DNA from: CAYSRM01 sp964475205
Lineage (GTDB): Bacteria > Verrucomicrobiota > Kiritimatiellia > UBA8416 > CAYSRM01
Direction of reading: 5' to 3'
DNA length: 64,000 nucleotides
Assembly (NCBI GenBank): GCA_964475205.1
Contig: CAYYVQ010000004.1
Location: 34,175-98,174, forward strand
The notes beneath the pieces are model-generated. The model searched no databases. It was given only the letters and a program-made list of their open reading frames with translations, and was not told the origin of the DNA. Positions 60,118 to 64,000 of the stretch are shown here, piece after piece (positions within the stretch are counted from its first letter, which is position 1; every line of letters begins with the position of its first letter). The position numbers were made by a program, and so were the translations under genes.

Positions 60118-62781
60118 CTACGGCACGGCAACGGTTTCAGTCAGCTCGGCATTCAGGCGCACTCGAACGATCCGACTGCTGAGCGTATCGTTCACATAGG
60201 CAAATTTATCAGAGACAGCCACGTACGTTGGCCAGGCCAGCGGAATGTCCGGGTGCGAGCGTTCGGAGCTTTCGTGCTGGTAGGCAGTTTCAGTCGCCTT
60301 GCCGCCGCCGACGGAATCCTTGTTGCCGTAATGCCCGAACGTGCCGATCCAGTTGTTATTGTTGTCGATCATCTCCACGCGGAATTGGCCCAGGTTCGGA
60401 TAGAATATGCGGCCCCAGGCGTCGACATCAAACCCTGCTCCCTCGCACATGCAGGTGGGCGTTCCGATCGGATAAGTTTCCGAATAGGGCGAGAATCCGA
60501 AGCGGAACCATTCGGCATTCAGAAGGGCGCCGGTTTCCTTGGGCTTCCAGTAGAAGTGAAATCCGAATTCAGTTTTCGGCGCGGCCAGCAGTTCTGCCGA
60601 GGGCTCGCCGACGGCGCAGGCTGGGATTTCACCTTCTTTGAACCAGATGGCGCCGCCTTCGGGCGGGAACTTGGCGATGCCGCCATACATGTAACTGTAC
60701 CAGTATTCGCTGCTGAACTTGAGCTCGTCCGGCACAGGTTCCAGTTTATCGTCAAAAAACTCGGGCCAGGTGCGGCCAACGGGCCGGATCTGGGATGCGA
60801 GGTAGATGTTGCCTTTGGCGTCGACACGCGGAATGGTGCCTTGCGTGACCTGCCAGATGGCCGTACGTTTCTCTTTCAGGTCGAGGCCGAACACGTTCAG
60901 GGTGTTGAACCGGCCTTTCTTTTTCTTGTCCCGGTAATGCGTGGGCGGAATGGCGTAGATCTCGTCGCCATGCAAAGCCAGATAATTCTGGGTATAGGTC
61001 ATGATCCCGCCCCAGGGGCAATTGTTGTCCTCCTGTCCTTCCCATGGGAGGGGTTTGCCGTCCCGTGTCCAGCGTTTCAGCCCGTGTTTCCAGCTCAACG
61101 TGATAAGGCTTCCGTCTTCGTGCGGCAGAATCTGGGTGGCATAAGCGCCCATCTGCAGGCCCAGATTCCCCAATTGCGTAACCTCTCCGGTCTCTTCCGA
61201 TACGCGCACGAACTGCTGACCGTGGAACTTGACATACAATTCGTCGCGCACTCTGTCGAAATTCAAGTCGGTCGGTCCGGATCGCGGAAAAGACGCTTCC
61301 GAGCGCGGGTCGCCCAGAATCTTGAACCCGTCACCGGTATCCTCGATACAGGTAAAGCCCGGGCCGTAATGCATTTGCGGGCACCAGATCCGCACCGGGT
61401 TGGCTGTGGCATCGACGGCGATGCGCTGTTTTCCGCGAGCGCCGGGGAATTTGATTGAGTACAGTTCCTTGCCGTTCTTGTAGCCGTCGAATTTGACCAA
61501 ACGCGCTTTGCGCGAGTCGCCATGCGACGCGACATAGATGGCGCCGGTTTCCGGATCGACCCCGATCGTATCCGGGGCCGGGACGGCCAGATCGCCAACG
61601 TAGGCTCCATCTTTTTCGTTGAAGACCACGACGCGGTCAGCCCCGCGATCGGCGACATACACCAGCCCTTTTGCCGCGACCACGCCCCGCGGTTCGGTCA
61701 GGAGCCCGCCTTCCGTGCCTGCCTTCTCTGGATCGCCAAGGAATGTTTCGGCGTTGCCGCGGGAAGCAACGGGTATGCGCAACACGCAGGGCGGATGCGG
61801 AACCTGATCTTTCGCGTACCAGCCTTTCACAAAGCCGGATAAATAGACATGCTTGTCATCACTGCTCATTCCGAGGCAGGCATTGTGGGCATACAGTCGC
61901 TCGCTCCTTGGCGCATCGGGTTTCAGCAGATCGTCGGACAGAACATTGGGACCCAGAAAATCCTCGTAGGGCGATCCCCCGTCGGCATCCAGCGCCATCA
62001 GGCGCACCCCCGCCCCGCTGCCGATCCAATAGACCCGCCCCTTGGAATCGACGACCGCCGGACTGGCCGAGTCCGGCATGCTGCGACCGCGTTTGTTTAC
62101 AGGATCAGGATAGAAGTTCAACTGCTGCCAGTTGTCGATACGCGGCACCACGCGCCCGTCATCGTCGCTGAAGGCGCCCGTGCCTTTTGCGCGCGCTTGC
62201 GGAATATCGGCGGCAAACGGTTTCAGTGTGTACAGGAATTTCCCGTCCCGCGCATAGACCCCGATGTTATGACTTCCCTGCTTTGTATTATACGTGGCAT
62301 GCTTTTGAAACAGGTAAAGCGTTCCTTTCGGGCCAACGGCGACAGCCATCACCTGACCCGCCATGGAATCGGGATGATGAAACATGAATTTGTCGAATTC
62401 GGGTTTGATCCCAGTCCGCACACGGAACGAGAACGGACCACCCTGCGCGGGTTTGCCCTTATCGTCGGTGCCGTCCCATTCCAGAACCTGTGTAAGGCCA
62501 GGCCTCAGCGGCGCAGGCGGCGGATTTACCTGCCCGGAGCCTTCCGGATTACCCAGAACACCGGCTGCAAGATGCCGCACAATCTCGCCTTTGCTGTTCA
62601 GAACCGATACCTCGACATCGGTCGGAGCGGACAACTTGAACCCGACTAATGCCCCGTCACCCTTCTTCTTTGCCACCGGCCCTTCTTCAAATTTAACTTC
62701 CGCCGCTGTTGCCCATTGTCCGGCAATCAGGGCTATAATCAGAACTATCATACCCGGAATCATTTTTATGTGCGGCTTCAT
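60118..62781 (-). CDS. secreted NHL/SMP-30-like beta-propeller protein
   Basis: 887 aa. Signal peptide (MIVLIIALIAGQWATAA, cleavage near 27), then a FlgD-Ig-like domain (VSVLNSKGEIVRHL...LEWDGTDDKGKP, ~55-125) and propeller blades with repeated motifs such as RGVVAAKGLVYVADRGADRVVVFN and GAIYVASHGDSRKARLVKFD. Such large secreted propellers are typical of PVC and planctomycetal genomes and are associated with carbohydrate or protein binding; no catalytic residues are obvious. The ATG at 62781 has AAGGAG upstream but with a long spacer (13 bp). The coding sequence looks more GC-rich than its neighbours by eye. Confidence 0.85.
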   Translation of the reverse strand: MKPHIKMIPGMIVLIIALIAGQWATAAEVKFEEGPVAKKKGDGALVGFKLSAPTDVEVSVLNSKGEIVRHLAAGVLGNPEGSGQVNPPPAPLRPGLTQVLEWDGTDDKGKPAQGGPFSFRVRTGIKPEFDKFMFHHPDSMAGQVMAVAVGPKGTLYLFQKHATYNTKQGSHNIGVYARDGKFLYTLKPFAADIPQARAKGTGAFSDDDGRVVPRIDNWQQLNFYPDPVNKRGRSMPDSASPAVVDSKGRVYWIGSGAGVRLMALDADGGSPYEDFLGPNVLSDDLLKPDAPRSERLYAHNACLGMSSDDKHVYLSGFVKGWYAKDQVPHPPCVLRIPVASRGNAETFLGDPEKAGTEGGLLTEPRGVVAAKGLVYVADRGADRVVVFNEKDGAYVGDLAVPAPDTIGVDPETGAIYVASHGDSRKARLVKFDGYKNGKELYSIKFPGARGKQRIAVDATANPVRIWCPQMHYGPGFTCIEDTGDGFKILGDPRSEASFPRSGPTDLNFDRVRDELYVKFHGQQFVRVSEETGEVTQLGNLGLQMGAYATQILPHEDGSLITLSWKHGLKRWTRDGKPLPWEGQEDNNCPWGGIMTYTQNYLALHGDEIYAIPPTHYRDKKKKGRFNTLNVFGLDLKEKRTAIWQVTQGTIPRVDAKGNIYLASQIRPVGRTWPEFFDDKLEPVPDELKFSSEYWYSYMYGGIAKFPPEGGAIWFKEGEIPACAVGEPSAELLAAPKTEFGFHFYWKPKETGALLNAEWFRFGFSPYSETYPIGTPTCMCEGAGFDVDAWGRIFYPNLGQFRVEMIDNNNNWIGTFGHYGNKDSVGGGKATETAYQHESSERSHPDIPLAWPTYVAVSDKFAYVNDTLSSRIVRVRLNAELTETVAVP

Positions 62782-62867
62782 CCTAATATCTATTCTCCTT
62801 CTGTGTTCTAACGTTGCTTGCTGCTCCGAATCGACAAAGCCCTCATCCTGTGCATCCTGTCTAATAC

Positions 62868-62935
62868 AATATTAGTAGCGCGGCTTTCACCGAAAGCCAG
62901 CGCGGTTCGGGACTCGGCTTAACCCGAGTCTACTC
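62868..62935. repeat. family A-related repeat fragment
   Basis: Contains TAGTAGCGCGG, GCTTTCACCGAAAGCC and GACTCGGCTTAACCCGAGTC, close to the inner hairpins of family A but without either terminal repeat. It lies upstream of the propeller gene. Between here and 63182 no gene is visible; the rest (62936-63182) is unassigned. Confidence 0.5.
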
Positions 62936-63182
62936 CCTTTTGCTTAACATCATACACGTAAATATGCAAACCCAATATGCAAAAACTCTTTCAACAAGTT
63001 TTGTTTGCAGACGATAGATTCCTTTACTGGCGAGGTATAAGCAATCCGCCCGGTTTTTTGCCGTCCTTCGCCGCAATTGCCAGGCATGCCCGCCAAGCGC
63101 ATCATTGACACCGCCCGCCTTATAGCCGTAGCTGACGGACGAAGAAATCTTCCGGCTAAGCCGCCATAAGTGTATTATTGCC

Positions 63183-63310
63183 TAGATCAATGGCTTTGCG
63201 AAGATAGCCGGGTGAAGGCGTATGAACATACGTCAAGATCGGCTGGGCAGCAAAGTCATTGAAATGAAGTGACATGCACACTCGTGATAGATTTTTATGA
63301 ATAGATCAGG
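63183..63310. repeat. family B dispersed repeat, left-truncated copy 3
   Basis: Matches copies 1 and 2 from TAGATCAATGGC to the right end ATGAATAGATCAGG (63297-63310). The left 45 bp, including its terminal repeat, are lost. It is followed 17 bp later by the AbiEi remnant. Confidence 0.85.
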
Positions 63311-63327
63311 CTAGGAAGCAAAGTGCC

Positions 63328-63566
63328 ATGCAAAGCGTTCACGACAAGATAATTGCACGACTCTATGGCAAAGGTAGGGGTTATGCCTTTTCGCCGAAGG
63401 ATATGCTCGATCCAGGAAGCCGGAGTTCAGTGGACATGGCGCTCTCCACGCTGGTCGAAACCTGCTGAAGGACTCCGATCGCAGACGCCTGCCGCATGAT
63501 CTGCGCTACACGGCCGACTGGGTCTACGAGACGGCGAAACAGATTGCGGCAGAGGGAAACGATTGA
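63328..63566 (+). pseudogene. AbiEi-type antitoxin (DUF6088-like), broken
   Basis: The first 46 codons read MQSVHDKIIARLYGKGRGYA and SPKDMLDPGSRSSVDMALSTL, the start of a DUF6088/AbiEi winged-helix antitoxin, and then stop at 63466-63468. The C-terminal end is found in a different frame at about 63472-63566 (DSDRRRLPHDLRYTADWVYE). The middle (about 100 residues) is deleted. It overlaps the AbiEii remnant start as TGATG, as in intact bicistronic pairs. Confidence 0.7.
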
Positions 63567-63658
63567 TGGACAAGGTTGCCACTACGCCGCAGGCGGAGCG
63601 TGCCGATCTCTTTCGAGAGACCGCTGGACGCACAGGTCTTGATGCTGGACAGCGATAA
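63566..63658 (+). pseudogene. AbiEii-type nucleotidyltransferase toxin, N-terminal fragment
   Basis: Thirty codons from ATG 63566 (MDKVATTPQAERADLFRETA) match the start of AbiEii/AbiGii toxins, which begin with an ER-DLFRETA helix before the EKDFWV motif; the frame stops after GLDAGQR. Nothing of the catalytic nucleotidyltransferase domain remains. No toxin activity is possible. Confidence 0.65.
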
Positions 63659-64000
63659 TCGTGGCCAAGGTTGGAAGACCGACTACAGACTACGCGCCTT
63701 CGGCGTCCGCCGTTGCGGATCCCAAGAACCCACAACCCCACACCCTCACATCCTCCTCCCTCTCTTCTCTTTCTTTGTATTCCTTGCACCTGTCTCGCGC
63801 GGACCTTGCAAAGGGAAATCCTCCTTATTCAGAAAGACTTACACCGCTTGCTGAATTTTGAACCTATATACGGCACTTGAAATTCGGGAAGCGATGTATA
63901 TTATTACAAATAAGGAGTTTACATTTTATTGCGCCCCCACCCAAAGCTATTGCCGCAAAATCCGGTTGGATTTGAAGTCATGCTGCCGTTTTTTCGACCA
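63659..64000. other. stretch without a clear gene
   Basis: Low-complexity CT-rich sequence (63730-63790) follows the AbiEii remnant. An AAGGAG at 63912-63917 could precede a TTG start at 63929 with an open frame to the window edge (24 codons), but the spacing is long and nothing is recognised. No other gene is supported. Confidence 0.4.

Noticed and set aside
60253..61458. 401-codon open frame on the plus strand
   Set aside because: It is fully antisense to the beta-propeller gene, in GC-rich sequence where antisense frames stay open by chance; its protein shows no domain.
63929..64000. possible partial gene at the window edge
   Set aside because: TTG start with long spacing from AAGGAG and only 24 codons; nothing in the peptide is recognised.

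Overview
The window reads as a chromosomal segment of an uncultured anaerobic PVC-superphylum bacterium, most likely Kiritimatiellota or Lentisphaerae. This placement is an inference. It rests on the very large secreted protein that joins thrombospondin type-3 (calcium-binding) repeats, a parallel beta-helix and an Rhs core, on small families such as DUF4416 and DUF6485, on a fused E1 alpha/beta dehydrogenase, and on many REP-type transposase genes and short dispersed repeats. Several genes are broken by single-base shifts, which may be real decay or draft-assembly error.

Layout. (1) 71-13536, minus strand: a compact, largely overlapping operon. It starts with a MarR regulator under a repeated-half-site operator, then a GNAT/aminotransferase fusion, a UbiA prenyltransferase, a radical SAM protein, a lipid (DAGK-type) kinase, a ThiL/PurM-like protein, an old-yellow-enzyme reductase, an alpha-oxoamine synthase and an NAD-dependent epimerase/reductase. 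A REP-type transposase is translationally coupled to its end, followed by Lnt and a lipoprotein hydrolase. This is the best candidate for an undescribed system: it looks like a dedicated (prenyl)lipid or sphingoid-like pathway. (2) 13639-14192: a decayed REP-transposase element with 27-bp terminal inverted repeats. (3) 14384-21145: a giant Rhs/TSP3/beta-helix protein, frameshifted twice as assembled, followed by a small membrane protein that could be its immunity partner. (4) 21697-22887: a DUF4143 ATPase behind a perfect 18-bp palindrome. (5) 22943-29126: DeoR regulator, E2, E3 and fused E1 of a 2-oxoacid dehydrogenase complex. (6) 29211-31177: two repeat elements, an MgtC-like protein, another repeat and a SMUG1-type uracil-DNA glycosylase. 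(7) 31196-34647: MnmE and MnmG; mnmG carries a perfect parS-like site, which suggests that the window lies near the replication origin. (8) 34820-37693: a PAS/HD-GYP protein and a GGDEF protein, convergent and overlapping, plus a zinc ribbon. (9) 38019-44469: two NifX-like proteins, an MBL hydrolase, a NorQ/CbbQ-type ATPase with a NorD-type VWA partner, a CoA-disulfide-reductase-like flavoprotein and a frameshifted response regulator. (10) 45057-50447: a QueG-like Fe-S protein, DUF4416, a heptosyltransferase, a broken GNAT, a PEBP lipoprotein, archease and RtcB. (11) 50605-53796: a SWIM/SNF2 helicase. (12) 53975-60023: DUF6485, tRNA-Ser(CGA), then a complete Wadjet/MksBEFG-type jetABCD anti-plasmid operon. 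(13) 60118-64000: a secreted beta-propeller protein, repeats and the remains of an AbiE toxin-antitoxin pair.

Three short repeat families with terminal inverted repeats recur: family A (194 bp, at 29211, 37770 and a partial copy at 48818), family B (173 bp, at 26868, 29431 and a truncated copy at 63183) and family C (182 bp, at 30189, with single ends at 21506 and 34737). No rRNA gene, CRISPR array or complete insertion sequence was seen.
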